A stretch of 64,000 bases of DNA. It comes from Taiwanofungus camphoratus (taxonomy: Eukaryota > Basidiomycota > Agaricomycetes > Polyporales > Taiwanofungaceae). Position numbers and translations under genes: made by a program. A model generated the notes under the pieces. That model did no database searches, was not told where the DNA came from, and was given only the letters and a program-made list of their open reading frames with translations. Positions within the stretch are counted from its first letter, which is position 1. Each line of letters begins with the position of its first letter. Location: positions 1,612,001 through 1,676,000 of the forward strand of contig CP021230.1 of the NCBI GenBank assembly GCA_003999685.1, given 5' to 3'. Shown in pieces: positions 24,291 to 35,291 of this stretch.

Positions 24291-25131
24291 ATGCTCTCTA
24301 CCCTCCGCCTTGCTTGCGTCGCCCTTGCGGCAGTCGCCTTCGTGCGGGATGTGAGCGCCCAGAGCAGCTCGTCCAGTATCGTGCTCCCCTCAGGCGCTCC
24401 TGCGGGCATTACCCCGTGCATCCTCAATTGTGTCACCCAGGCTGCCTCATCAGGAGGCTGTTCGAGCTTGTGCGTCCCCCCACCGAGTCCCTTCAGGCGC
24501 GCATTAACGCCGCCGCCACGCGCTTCCTTGCAGTGAAGACCTGAGCTGCGTCTGCACGTCATCCGCGTTCCAGAGTGCGGCGCGGTCGTGCCTCCAGAGC
24601 AACTGCACCACCGCAGAGCAGCAGAGCGCCGATGTCCTCCAGCAGCAGGAATGCGCCGCCGGTACGTCCTGCCCGTCCTGACCGTCCCTTGCCCGGCCTC
24701 GAACACCCGATCACCGCCGCATGACCCGCGCGTGGCCGTCAACTTCTATTTGCCCCGAACTCACATGCACCTTCGTTTCTCCAGCGAGCATCGCGTCTGG
24801 CGGAACCTCCGCCGCGTCCAGCGTCGTCTCCCACTACTCCTCCCTTTCTTCCGCCCTCTCCTCCGCGGCCTCCTCTTACTCGAGCTACCTCTCCTCCATC
24901 TACGCCGACCCCAGTGGGCATGCCGGCTCCACCTCGGGCTCCGGCTCCGCAGCCTCGTCGCCGACGAGCCCCGCTCACTCGACGGGCAGCACGAGCACGA
25001 GCGCGAGCCCCACTACGAGCGCTAATGCCGGGGTAGGCTTCAGGGCGGCGGGACGCGTCGGAAATGGCGGCCTTGCGGGCGCCGCTGTGGCCCTCCTGGG
25101 CGTGGTTGCAGGGGCCGGCCTTGTCCTCTAG
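24291..25131 (+). CDS. CFEM-domain, GPI-anchored surface protein 1
   Basis: Three exons: 24291-24469, 24534-24661 and 24785-25131 (654 nt, 217 aa). A signal peptide (MLSTLRLACVALAAVAFVRD ... SAQ) is followed by a CFEM domain with eight cysteines, in the order PC-NC-GGC-LSC-VC-SC-NC-EC. The Asp two residues before the fourth Cys (FEDLSCVC) is the position that binds haem iron in characterised CFEM proteins. Downstream is a long Ser/Thr/Gly stretch and a hydrophobic C-terminus (GAAVALLGVVAGAGLVL), typical of a GPI-anchor signal. The protein should sit on the outer plasma membrane or wall. CFEM proteins act in haem/iron uptake, adhesion or host interaction; which applies here cannot be told. A related gene of the same architecture lies on the opposite strand at 30412-32079. 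Confidence 0.9.
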
Positions 25132-28053
25132 ATGCAGCATGGAGTTTTGGGTTTTGTGGTCAGCACGTTGGGACCGGCTCTTTCTGGGTGATTCTGTGTA
25201 TGCGAAGAGGACTGGCTCCGTACATGGATTGTACGCTTGTTGGACGCTTTTTTTCTGGATGCGAATGTATGTACACGATGGGCCTCGGTGACTGTTATCT
25301 GTGATGTTCTTGGGGCGTTGTGAAAAAATAAAATAAAGCTTTGATTACCACCGGTGCATGTCAACTCGTAATCGCACTCGGGCTCTGCGTGATTGGCCCC
25401 AGCCCTTCTTTGCATCAACGGAAGCGACTGTTGATGGTCCCGGATATTCGGCATTTCAAAAGTAAAAATTAAAAAAAAAGCGCATCCGTGCATGCCTGTG
25501 CGACGTCGCCGTGGTCCGGCTTCGCAACGAAGAGCCTGCAGATTCCATTGAGCGCGCTGACATTGGCGCGCGGTGGTGGCTTGTGCGTCGTCGCGGTATT
25601 GCCACCGCCGCGCCGATGTCGCTGTGGAAGTTTGTGAGATGTGGATTCGTGACGCTAGCCCGAGAGGGGTGGGCGGAGTACGCACAGGACCGATTGAGCC
25701 CCCGCCGACGACCGATGATCGATGGTCCGGGGCACCTTGGGATGACCGGGACCCTTGCAACACCATAAGTAAGTAAGTACGGTACGGTACGGTGTGATGG
25801 TCACGCTCACGGGCCAAACGATCTGGGATGTGCACAAACGCCCCAGCGCACTCGCGATCCATCGATCACTTCCAAACGGACCTCGCCCTCTCCGAGCGGA
25901 GAACTTCACCGGTCTCCGCCAAACGCCCACCACACGCGCGCCCGAGAAAAAACAAATGATTAATGATGCTCGACTCGGGCCTGTGCGGACTCGGAAACGC
26001 AAGGCCCAGGCCGTCCCAGCGCTGGCGGAGGACGCTCTTTCGGAGAACGCGCTTCCTTCTTTTTCTTGCGCCATGTTTACTGGCGACTCATGGCGCGACG
26101 AGCGCATCGCATCGCATCGCATGGGGGGGGTTTGCAGAGACCGGGCTGGGACGTCCTAGCTGGAAGCCGGAAACCACCACCTCTGTTGCCCCGCCCTCGA
26201 GACCTCACGCTGGCTTCATCCAAGCAAAACCGAAAACGACGTCCCCGCGTCGTGGTCCCAGGTCATCGCAACACCAATCGTGCCGCGACCTCGCCAGACT
26301 CGTCGTTTTAAGGAGATCCGCGGTCGCATGGCGCGTACGGCCACGTACGGTCCCCCTTCGCCGGAGTCGCCGCGTAGTATTGGCAGCGGGGCGCACGTAA
26401 CGGTAGGTCCGAAAGGCGCACGAGGTCCTCGTCCCGTCACCTGACCGCGTCGCGGATGGACGGCGCCGAGCGCCGAGCGCCAACGGGAGTCAGCCGCGAC
26501 GGCGCCGGACGCAACAGCGAGAGTCGAGACATCCGACGGGCGAGATTTTCATTCCATACTTACTTACTTACTTACTTACTTATCCGCCATGCACACTCAA
26601 CCCACCTTGTGCAAATTTTCGAGATCGAAGAAAAAAAAAAGGCTGACGGGCGTCGCAAAGGCTCCCCCGCCGCCGACGTGCCACCGGACCCAGTCCCCGC
26701 GGGAAAACGACGTCCATTGCAACCACGTCCATGGGATTGACTCAGGTCCGCGCATCCTACTAGAGTAAAAAATTACACTGTGCTTCCAGGCCAGACTCCA
26801 CGGCCCCGCGCGAAAGGAGAAAGTAAAAAAAAAAAAAAAGAAAGAAAAAAATCCAGGAGTAAGAAACGTGACAGAGGCGACGTATGCACGTATGTACGTA
26901 TGTACGCGGGAGGGAGGGGGGGAGGGATAGCCGCAGCCGCAGAGCGGCGAATATGGAACAGGGAACGGAGGGCCCGCAGGCAGACGGGGATTAGGCGTGG
27001 CGGCGCGTACGCTGGCGATATGTACAGACAGCAAAAGACAAGTACAGATAAGCCCCCGCCCCGAGGCCCCCACAGTCGGCCAGGCGCGGACTCGGCTGCA
27101 CGGGTGCGCGGTGGGCCTGCCCGCCACCCCACCGGGGCCGCGGAACGCGAGAGGACGAGCGGAAGTAGCGAGACTGGTAATATGCACAGAGAAGGAAGGA
27201 CGTGTAGAGTTCATGTGTGGTCGTTGTGGGAGGGAGGGAGAGGACGGATGGCGCAGGTGGCGAGGACCCGCGGCGGCACAGGAGATCCGAGACGCGGTGC
27301 ATCGTCGAGGCTGTGATACGGGCACGCGCGGGAATGACGGGTACACGCCGCTCCGGAGCACAGGCAGCAACGGGCGTCGCGAGAAGGCCGGTGCTGCTAG
27401 AAGCGAAGCCGGCCCTGCAGAAAAAGCGTGCACGACGATCACCGCCGCCGCAGCGAAGCGGACGCGGGCGGGAAGCGAGCTGTTGGCTGCGGGCCGGCGG
27501 ATTGGAGGCAGCGACGGCGCTATTAGCCGGCGTGTGGCTCGTGTCCCACGGCAGTAGCCACGTACGTATCCCCCGACGAACGGAAACGGCTCCGAGAGAC
27601 TGCGGTCAGGCGGCGGTAAGGTGGCGGACACACACGGCCGTCGCTCGTGGGACGTTGGACGTCACATGAGCGCCTATCCTGCGCAGCGGGCGAGGCCGAG
27701 ACGTGAGAGATTATAGGACGAGTCAGAGGGAGGGGGCGCCGGCGAGGTGAAAATGGTAGAACAGGCGAGGTATTGAGGGGCGTAGACAGATACGAGCAGA
27801 GTACGATAGCGATGAGCGGGCGAGGCGAGACGATGTGATAGGATGCGAAGATAATGGCGATGATGTGCATGCATACATGGAGTGAAATGAAGAGAGAAGG
27901 AAAAAAAAACTGCAGTGGACCCTACGCGCAGCACGTCAGTTTGCCGACTTTGTGTCATGGGCACAGCGTGCGCAGGCGGGCGGGGTGCGTAGAAAGCAGA
28001 CGAAACTCACCGACGATGCGATGATACCCTATGTACGAAACCAATTTCCCGGG
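25132..28053. other. GC-rich intergenic region
   Basis: About 2.9 kb between the convergent CFEM and G-alpha genes. It is GC-rich, with purine runs (poly-A near 26629 and 26826) and long accidental reading frames on both strands that show low-complexity Arg/Pro/Ser composition and no domain. It also holds a tetranucleotide repeat pair, TAAG at 25766-25781 and ACTT at 26559-26582. No gene can be supported. Confidence 0.55.
26559..26582. repeat. ACTT tetranucleotide microsatellite
   Basis: Six or so uninterrupted ACTT units. The complementary sequence AAGTAAGTAAGT occurs 780 bp to the left (25768-25781), so the two could pair as an inverted repeat, but chance is likely. Confidence 0.7.
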
Positions 28054-29572
28054 CTACAAGATCCCCGAGTCCTTCAGCGCATTCTGTAGAATCGTCTCCT
28101 TCACCGCCGCAAACACCAATCGTATATTACCCGTATCTGTCGCCTGCGTCAGACTGACCAGGGGTCATCAGTATATCGCTCGAGAAAGAAAAGGGAAGCA
28201 GAAAGGATATCCAGAGATGAAGGGGGCAATAGGGGCAAGTACGAGAGAACATGAACACAAAGAAGGTACGCACTGTGGATATACACTCAGCCTCGCGCGA
28301 TTCGCCTGCATAAACCGCCACAGGATATACTTCGCCGCCTTGTTGATGTCCGAACCGCCCGTGTACTCTGGGAAGTATTTCTCCAGTGGCACCTACAGAC
28401 GGGCCGCGTGAGCATAACGAGGGCAGAACGTCCTGGAGGGATTGAGCGCGGACGCAGCCGCACCTTGGGGAGCTTGCTCTTGAACACGTCGATCTTGTTC
28501 AGGAAGAGGATGATCGACGTGCGGAGGAACCACCGCGAGTTGATCACGCTGTCGAACAGCACGAGGCTCTCCGCCATGCGGTTCTGCGCGCCACGTCAGC
28601 CGGTTTGTTTATAAGGCAAGGCAGAGAGGGGCCGGACGCACTTGGTTGCGCTCCTCGAGGAGCACCTGGTCGTACTCGCTCAGCGCGGTGCAGAAGATGA
28701 TGCTCGTGACGCTCTCGAAGCAATGGATCCACTTCTTGCGCTCGGAGCGCTGCCCGCCGACGTCGAACATGTGTATTCTAGACGCGCGGGCGGACGTGAG
28801 CCGCCAGCGCGCGGGTGCGGACACGGTGCGGGAGGGGACGTACGAGAGGGGCCCGAGCGCGAAGCGCGTCTCGGTGATGCCGGTGCTCTTCTGGCGTGCG
28901 CGCAGCACGTCCGTCTCGGTCGGCACGTAGTCGGGCTTGCCGATCCTCAGCGCCTCGGTGAAGAAGCTGCGGGGAACACGGTGAGCGACGGACGGAGCGG
29001 GTGGCGCGGAGGGGGGGGGGGCACGCACTAGCTCGCGCTGTCCATGAGGTAGAACTCGCTGCTGTGGTCCATGATGGTGGGGATGACGGGGTCCTGCCAG
29101 AGCTCGTAGATGGCGCGGGCCATGTCCTCGTCAAAGTAGTAGCCGGAGTCTGCGCGGACGTCGTAGTCGAGGATGCGCTCTGTGCGGGCGCGGTTGTCGG
29201 GGTGGGCGCAGTCCATGCCGAGCTTGCGCATGGCGAGGATGATGTTGTGCGCGCTCTCGAGGAGGTTGCGGAAGATGGTGGTGCGGTAGGTCATGAGCTC
29301 GGGCTGGGTGTAGCCGTTCTGGTGGATGATCTTCATCTGCTTGACGATCGTGCTCTTGCCCGACTCGCCCGAGCCTGGTACACGGGGATCGCGGGAGAGC
29401 ACCAGGATGGGGTTGAATGGGAGTGTCGGCTGGGAGAGACGGGGAGGGACGCACCTAGCAGGAGGATCTTGCACTCCTTCTTGAACTTGCGCGAGTCCTC
29501 CTCGATCTGCTTGTCGATTTCGTGCGAACGCTGGAGGGCCTCCCTGTCCTGAGCACTGACGCAGTTGCCCAT
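28054..29572 (-). CDS. Heterotrimeric G protein alpha subunit (GNA-3/Gpa2-like group)
   Basis: Membrane-attached GTPase that relays receptor signals, in this group usually to adenylate cyclase/cAMP. Seven exons: 29455-29572, 29029-29374, 28844-28966, 28642-28777, 28464-28583, 28274-28392 and 28054-28153. They total 1062 nt and 353 aa, the standard G-alpha length. The protein begins MGNC, with Gly2 for myristoylation and Cys4 for palmitoylation. It has the P-loop GSGESGKST, switch I around [12 protein letters not shown], switch [24 protein letters not shown] for guanine recognition, and TQATDT near the end. The C-terminus LKDSGIL lacks the pertussis-toxin-type Cys and resembles the LKDSGMI end of the GNA-3 group. 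All catalytic motifs are intact. Confidence 0.97.
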
Positions 29573-30411
29573 GGCTGGCGGCGGGGGGTGTGGGCGAATC
29601 GGGCGGGGCGGGAGTGTGGAGGTAGCACGGGTAATCTAGACGGGTGATGGTAGGCAAGGAGATGCGGGGACGGTCGAGGCCGCGGGGGTAGGTTGTGGGC
29701 GCTGCGGGGGACGGGATGGAGGGGCAGCTGGGGGCGAGAGGAGGGCGACGACGACGACGACGGACGAGGGAGGGAGGAAGAGAGGCGTCGGATGGTAGCC
29801 AGAGCGTTGTGGAAGGCAAGCGTCGGTTGCTTGCTCAGCCGCCCTTGTTCTCCCATCGCGGTCACGGTCACGGTCCCGCGCCCGCTGTCAGGGTGTCACG
29901 CCTGTCTGGCCTGGCAGCTGCCTCTGCGTTGGCATCCGCACGCCAGGCGACACGAGCACTGCAGACGCGATCCAGAGCCCCCCTCGAAGCCACCGCACAC
30001 CGCACACTGCCAGGACGTACGCCTGCACTGTGCCCGCCGTGTGTGCGCCAGGCCGGTCTTCTATGCGTGCCGGGGCCCATGTACTTCCGCCGCCGATGCT
30101 CGCAGATCCGGGAATGGCCCTCGACCCAGCCCGCCGGAGCCGCCATGCCCCAGATGGCTACATTCCCTCCTCTGCCGCGGCCGGCACGCGAATGAATCGT
30201 AGCCATCTCGATGGATCCGGTTATATTACGCCAGCGCCATCGCGCCCTGTGATGGCCTGTCACACCCAGGCACAGCTAGACATGACGTCCAATGTCGTGA
30301 CTCTCGACCAGCTAGCATAGGCAGTACATTACACTACATTACAGCCACTTCCGACTCCTACAAGTACCAATCCTGTCATCTCGTCCACAAAGCGAGCACC
30401 GAGTCCCTCAT
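29573..30411. other. Promoter/leader region of the G-alpha gene
   Basis: About 840 bp between two minus-strand genes. On the minus strand it is pyrimidine-rich just before 29572. No gene or clear TATA box. Confidence 0.5.
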
Positions 30412-32079
30412 TTACACACCGCCCGCAGCGATGGCACCTGCCACCGCCACAGCAAACGCGAGCGCCCCTCCCGCCACGGCGCCCCGCCCCGCCCCCGACG
30501 TGCTCGTCATGGACACGGTCACAAACGACGTCGAGCGCGATGTCGCCGACGGCGTCCGCGATGCCGGCGCAGACGTCGACACGCCCGAGCTCGTCCCCGA
30601 GCCAGAGCTCGACGCCCCCGCAGAGCTCGATGCGGAGCCCGCCGTCGAGCTTGCGCTGCTCACGCTCGGCGACGACGCGGGGGACGCGGGCGCCGACGAT
30701 GACGATGGCGCGCCCGCCGCGGAGGACGATGTGCCGTCGGAGGACGACCCCGGCGTGATGGTGGTGACTGAAACGGTCGGGTCGGACGATGCGGGCGCCG
30801 ACGCGCTGCTGCTGTCGCTCCCGCTCGCCGCGCTGCTAGTGACGGGCGGGGACACGCTTGCCGAGGGCTGGTCTGCGCGACATGGCGGAACAAGGTCAGC
30901 GTGCGTGAGGGTCGGCCAGAGCGGACACAGCCGACGTACCGGACGAGGTGTCTGCGCTCGAGCTCGCGCCGCCGGACGTCGTCGACGCGGAGGACGCGGA
31001 GGACGGGAGCGATGAGGACGCAGATGACGATGCAGATGAAGACCCGCTCGCCGATGAGGACGACGTGACTGGAGTAGAGGAGACGTCAGTACTTTGCTTG
31101 CACACGCACACGAGATGCGGACGAAGGGGCGAAGGGCGGTGGTTACTGCTGCGGTCTGAGAGGCACGTAGCAGCGCATGCGGTTTCTGCCATGTGCAGCG
31201 CTGCACGTGGGTGAATGACGGCCAGCACCGTGTCCCTCACGAGCACATGCAGAGATAACCACGCAGCCTGCAAGCTTCGCCCACTGCAGCGTCGCATTTG
31301 CAACTGCAACCGGCGCGAAGCTTGCAGGTAACATGCGGCAGCCCACGCTCCGCGTGGCGCACGCAGGGCTGTCGCAGCCCAGCGATGCATTGGTAATCGA
31401 GTACATCCACCGCGATGTGAGTGCCCCTCCACTCCACTCGCAGACGCGGGGAGAGGGACGGGGCGCAGCGCTGATAGAGGAAACCGAATCAGCACACCGC
31501 ATCCGGCCCCCGCGGCGACGCCGCACGTCCCGCAATGGAATCCCATCCAAAACCCCAGCCCGAGGCCCAAGACCGCGACATCTCCGCGCAAGACGCCAAC
31601 ACTCACGGAATGCGCGCTTACCTGCACCCGCACACACGCCCTGCAGCACCTGCATGCCGGACTGCTCGTCCGCGGCCGAGCAGTCGGCGTTCATGCACCC
31701 CTGCGCGGCGGAGAGGAAGGAGGAGACGGCGCATGCGCATTGGAGGTTCCTAGGGCGGGGGAGAGCGCGCCGGGTGCAGTCGGGATGGTGTGCGCGCAGG
31801 GCGGGAAGGTGGAGGCGAGAGGGGGGACGGTCGGGCGTTGTCAGTGGGTGCTACTATGAGCGGGGAGAACAACGAGGCTCACATGTCGGTGCATCCGACC
31901 TCCTGCACTTGCTGCGCAACACAGACGGCGGCACAGCGGTTCAGGCCGGAGGTTTGTGCCTCGACGCCGAGGCCGAACGCTTTGCGGGCACTGAGGCTCG
32001 GACGCCAGCTCCAGAGGACGAGGAAGAGGGAGAGGAGGAGCCACCGCGGGTGCGAGGTCGTTAGAAGCGTAGAGAGCAT
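30412..32079 (-). CDS. CFEM-domain, GPI-anchored serine-rich surface protein 2
   Basis: Four exons: 31883-32079, 31622-31749, 30940-31068 and 30412-30872 (915 nt, 304 aa). The N-terminus has a hydrophobic signal segment (RWLLLSLFLVLWSW). A CFEM domain follows with eight cysteines: NRC-AVC-GC-QC-AC-GC-DC-VC (NRCAAVCVAQQVQEVGCTDM, then NLQCACAVSSFLSAAQGC). The Asp in CTDMNLQC could serve the haem-coordinating role. About 180 residues of Ser/Ala/Thr low complexity come next, then a hydrophobic tail (GALAFAVAVAGAIAAGGV) fitting a GPI signal. The second intron (31069-31621, 553 bp) is about ten times longer than others in the window. The protein is more Ser-rich and longer in its stalk than CFEM protein 1, so it may reach further into the wall. 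Confidence 0.88.
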
Positions 32080-33383
32080 GTTGGGTGTGCGTATTCGAAT
32101 TGGAGTTGAAGATGGGCGAGCGAAGGTCGGTTCGAGCGGGAACAGTGGTGTAGCTCAAGAGAGCGGGGCAGATGGTTGTCGTGAAGAGAGACGAGAGTCG
32201 GCGAGTTGAGGGTTGTTGACGAGGAACGTGCGGACAAGGGACGTTGGGAGCGAGGGCTGGGGAGCAAGCACCCCGAAAAAAAAAAGTACTCGAGGGGACG
32301 CAACAGGCTCCGATCGTTCCGCGTGTTTCGATCGAGGCTCGGCCGCGCGGGACTCTCCTAGGCAGACGCTCCACCGACAATGTGGCTGAACAGCGAGCAC
32401 AGCGCAATAGGCGATGTCCGCAGTCAACGACGGCGACAGACCAGGACAGGGCCCCCGCTAACTGCTGCTCGGGCTATAAATGCACCCTCGGAAGCCACCC
32501 GAGAAGCAGCGGCCTTCGCGGGCGCGTGCTGGGAAGGGCCAGGGAGGCGAGAGTGCAGGGGACTGGGAGGCCCCAGGTGGACATACACAGCAGCAGTAGC
32601 GATAGAATCAGTTGATTGTGGGGTGGGTCCATGCATGCCCTGCACGCGTGATACGAGCCTCGTGAACGCGCTGTTGGCAGCAGACCGCAGCTGATGCAAC
32701 GCTGCTCGACAACGGCGCAGGTCAGATGATGCGGTCGTCGCTTCCCCGGGGCAGCCAGCTGGCGCTTCAGGCGTGCGCGCTTATGGTCGTAGATCAGCGT
32801 GGGACGTGTCCGGAGCTTGGGCACGGCCTCACGAGCAAAGAAAGAGCGGGAAAATGGCCAGTTTCTGTGTGGCAGGATCAGAATCTTGGACGCATCGTGC
32901 GTGCTTGCCTTACGTACCAACATTCTCGGCAGACAACGCAATGCAGAGCCTCTGTTCAGGTGACATTTCTTATGTCGCGCGGTGGTACATAAATCGCTTG
33001 CGCGCAATGTCATCTTCTATTGTTTTGTTCACCTAATACCTCCAAGTCCGTTGTATCCGACCGCCGCAGCAACATAGAACAGACAATGCCCGCTCCGTAG
33101 TCCATGTGATTGGTGAGACCTCGGTGGCATGGCACGAAGTTATTTAGGAGAGTGAAGAGCGATAGAGATGCGATGCGGCTCGTGTTGCTCAGCTTCAAAA
33201 TTCGATGTCTGCCAGAACGCGCCAGACATCTTGACAAGTGCATGATTTATTCATGTCTACGATTTCTAGCAGTATCTCATTCGTGATAACGAATGCTATT
33301 ATTCTAGAATTAGTGCGCGTGTATCTTGTATATCTCAACAAGCTGCAGATCTCCCTCTCCCTCTAGTCTCAATTAGCAGCCTT
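32080..33383. other. Intergenic, promoter region of CFEM gene 2
   Basis: About 1.3 kb between the CFEM 2 start and the MFS stop. No supported gene. Confidence 0.5.
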
Positions 33384-35291
33384 CTAGTCGTCGCCCGCGT
33401 ATGCATACTTGGAGCTCCTCCTGATTACTTCTCCCTTGTAGTAGAAAATGTAAGGAATGGCACAGCACGCGAGTCCGATGAACGCCAGCAGAGTGCCTGC
33501 CCACTGGTTCCCTGTGAAAATGCATGTCAGTCCGATATCCTTGTTTGCCGTGGAGCCTCAACCCGGGAAACAAGCCCTTACCGAGGCGGTGGTACATCTG
33601 TATGATGAAAAGGCAGCACCCCGCGCCGTAGAAGCTCCGCACGAACGTCTTCGCCGCGAGCGCGGACGCGGCAAAGTGCTGGTACGAGTCGACGAGGTAG
33701 TTGTTCGCCGCGTTGTACAGCACGATGCAGCCGAGCCCGACGGGGAAGCCCGCGAGGCACGGCCCGACCCACGAGATCGTCGGGTACGACGTCCACGCAA
33801 AGATGAACAGCCCGATGGGGATGCACCAGCACGCGACCATCATCGGGATGAGCCGCGTCTCGGGCGGCGGGTGCCCCCCGTGCTTCTTGTGGAGGTAGAG
33901 GTAGTGCCGGTTCACGAGCGGCCCCGCCAGCGCACCCACGACGACGCCCACGGCGATGGGGATGAACATGAGGCCCGTGATACCGTCCGAGAAGCCCTTG
34001 CCTTCTTGGAAGACGACAGGATAGCTGTGAAATCAGACGTCAGCGGGGCCATTCCGGCGGTAAGCTGGTGGTGCGACGTACGCGAAGAAGAACATGTAAA
34101 GCAGGCCGTAGATGACGCTCATGTAGAGGGAAATCAGCATGACAATCAGCTCCTGGCACAGCAGCTGGAACGGCCGGAGCAGCGAGATCTTCATCATCTC
34201 GCGCAGCGGCCGCGGATGCAGCTCTTGCTCGGTCAGATAAGTCGGGTCGTTCTTCTCCTTGCGGAGTCTGGCCGCTCGGTGGCGCAATATGGTAGGTGCA
34301 AACGTCTCGGGAATGGTAAAGACCATGAGAATGTAGCATACACCGCAAAAAATGAGCATAACCCAGTATATCCACCGCCAGCCGACCGTCTCGCCCACGA
34401 ACCCGCCAACGATGGGGCCTGGTGGCCAGTAAGTAAACGTTCCCTATGGCTAAAATTCAATCTTACCGAGAGCAGGCCCGAGAAAAGGAGCGGCGCTGAA
34501 TGCAGCCATCGCCGTCCCTCGCTCTTCATTCTTCCACATGTCTGCCAGCGTCCCTCCCACAAGGGTCATCGGCGCGCTGAAAGCGATACCGTCGATCGCT
34601 CTACACACCAAGAGCGTGCCAATGTTTTTTGCCACAGCGCACGGAATAATAAAAATAATAGAAATGCCAAACGTGATGATGTACACGACCTTCCGCCCGA
34701 ACAGCTCGCTCATGGGAGCGAACACCATCGGCCCGATGCCGAATCCCATAACGAACAGCGACACCGTCAAGATAGCCACCTCGGTTGAGACGTGGAACTC
34801 CTCAGCCGGGCCCGCTAGGTCGCCGGTGACGACGGCAGATGAAAACGCCACCGCAAAGCAGAGAAGGGCGACAACCATCGTGCAGTACCATTTGAACCCC
34901 TTTGACCAGTTCTTAGGGTTTTCAGGGTCATCAATAAAGAACGTGACGAGCTTAACATCGACAGCACCCTTCTCAAGATCAGTGGCGGAAGGGGCTGTTT
35001 CTGTGCGCGAGGAAAGACGGGAAATGTCCGCGGGGGACGTGATGTGCTCCGGAATGTAGCCGGCTTGCGACTCGGCTAAGTACTCATCGACCTTCGCATT
35101 TGGGTCCTCGGAAACTGTAACGTTTGGATACGCGAGATCTTCCCAGCCACTGTGAGTGCGGGAAGTGATGCGGTTCCTATGCAAGAAGAGTTATGAGAAG
35201 GAATGATATGATGCAGCTCCGAGTTGACTTACAGTCCCTTTTCGTCGCCGGTATTTTCGCCCGCAGCGATTCTCGTCTTCCCGTTAGACAT
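33384..35291 (-). CDS. MFS transporter, DHA1 (drug:H+ antiporter) type
   Basis: A 12-helix proton-driven exporter of the plasma membrane. Five exons: 35233-35291, 34467-35176, 34082-34418, 33582-34024 and 33384-33511 (1677 nt, 558 aa). A ~110-residue polar cytosolic N-terminus is followed by [15 protein letters not shown], a junction typical of the fungal Flu1/Tpo1-like branch. Helix pairs include [20 protein letters not shown] and [20 protein letters not shown]. The loop motif A is [10 protein letters not shown], and the antiporter-like region is [19 protein letters not shown]. The C-terminal half begins near [19 protein letters not shown], and the protein ends KYAYAGDD. Substrate is unknown; relatives export polyamines, fungicides or secondary metabolites. 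It is 28 kb from the PKS, so a functional link is not implied. Confidence 0.93.

Noticed and set aside
26597-27631. Long minus-strand frame (344 codons) downstream of the G-alpha gene
   Set aside because: Composition is low-complexity Ser/Pro/Arg forced by high GC; no domain, no conserved motif, and long frames exist on the other strand at the same place.
30431-31015. Acidic plus-strand frame of 194 codons
   Set aside because: Shadow of the Ser/Ala-rich stalk of CFEM protein 2; Ser codons read antisense as Asp/Glu/Ala.
33384-35291. Link between the MFS transporter and the PKS as one cluster
   Set aside because: They are 28 kb apart with housekeeping and signalling genes between them.
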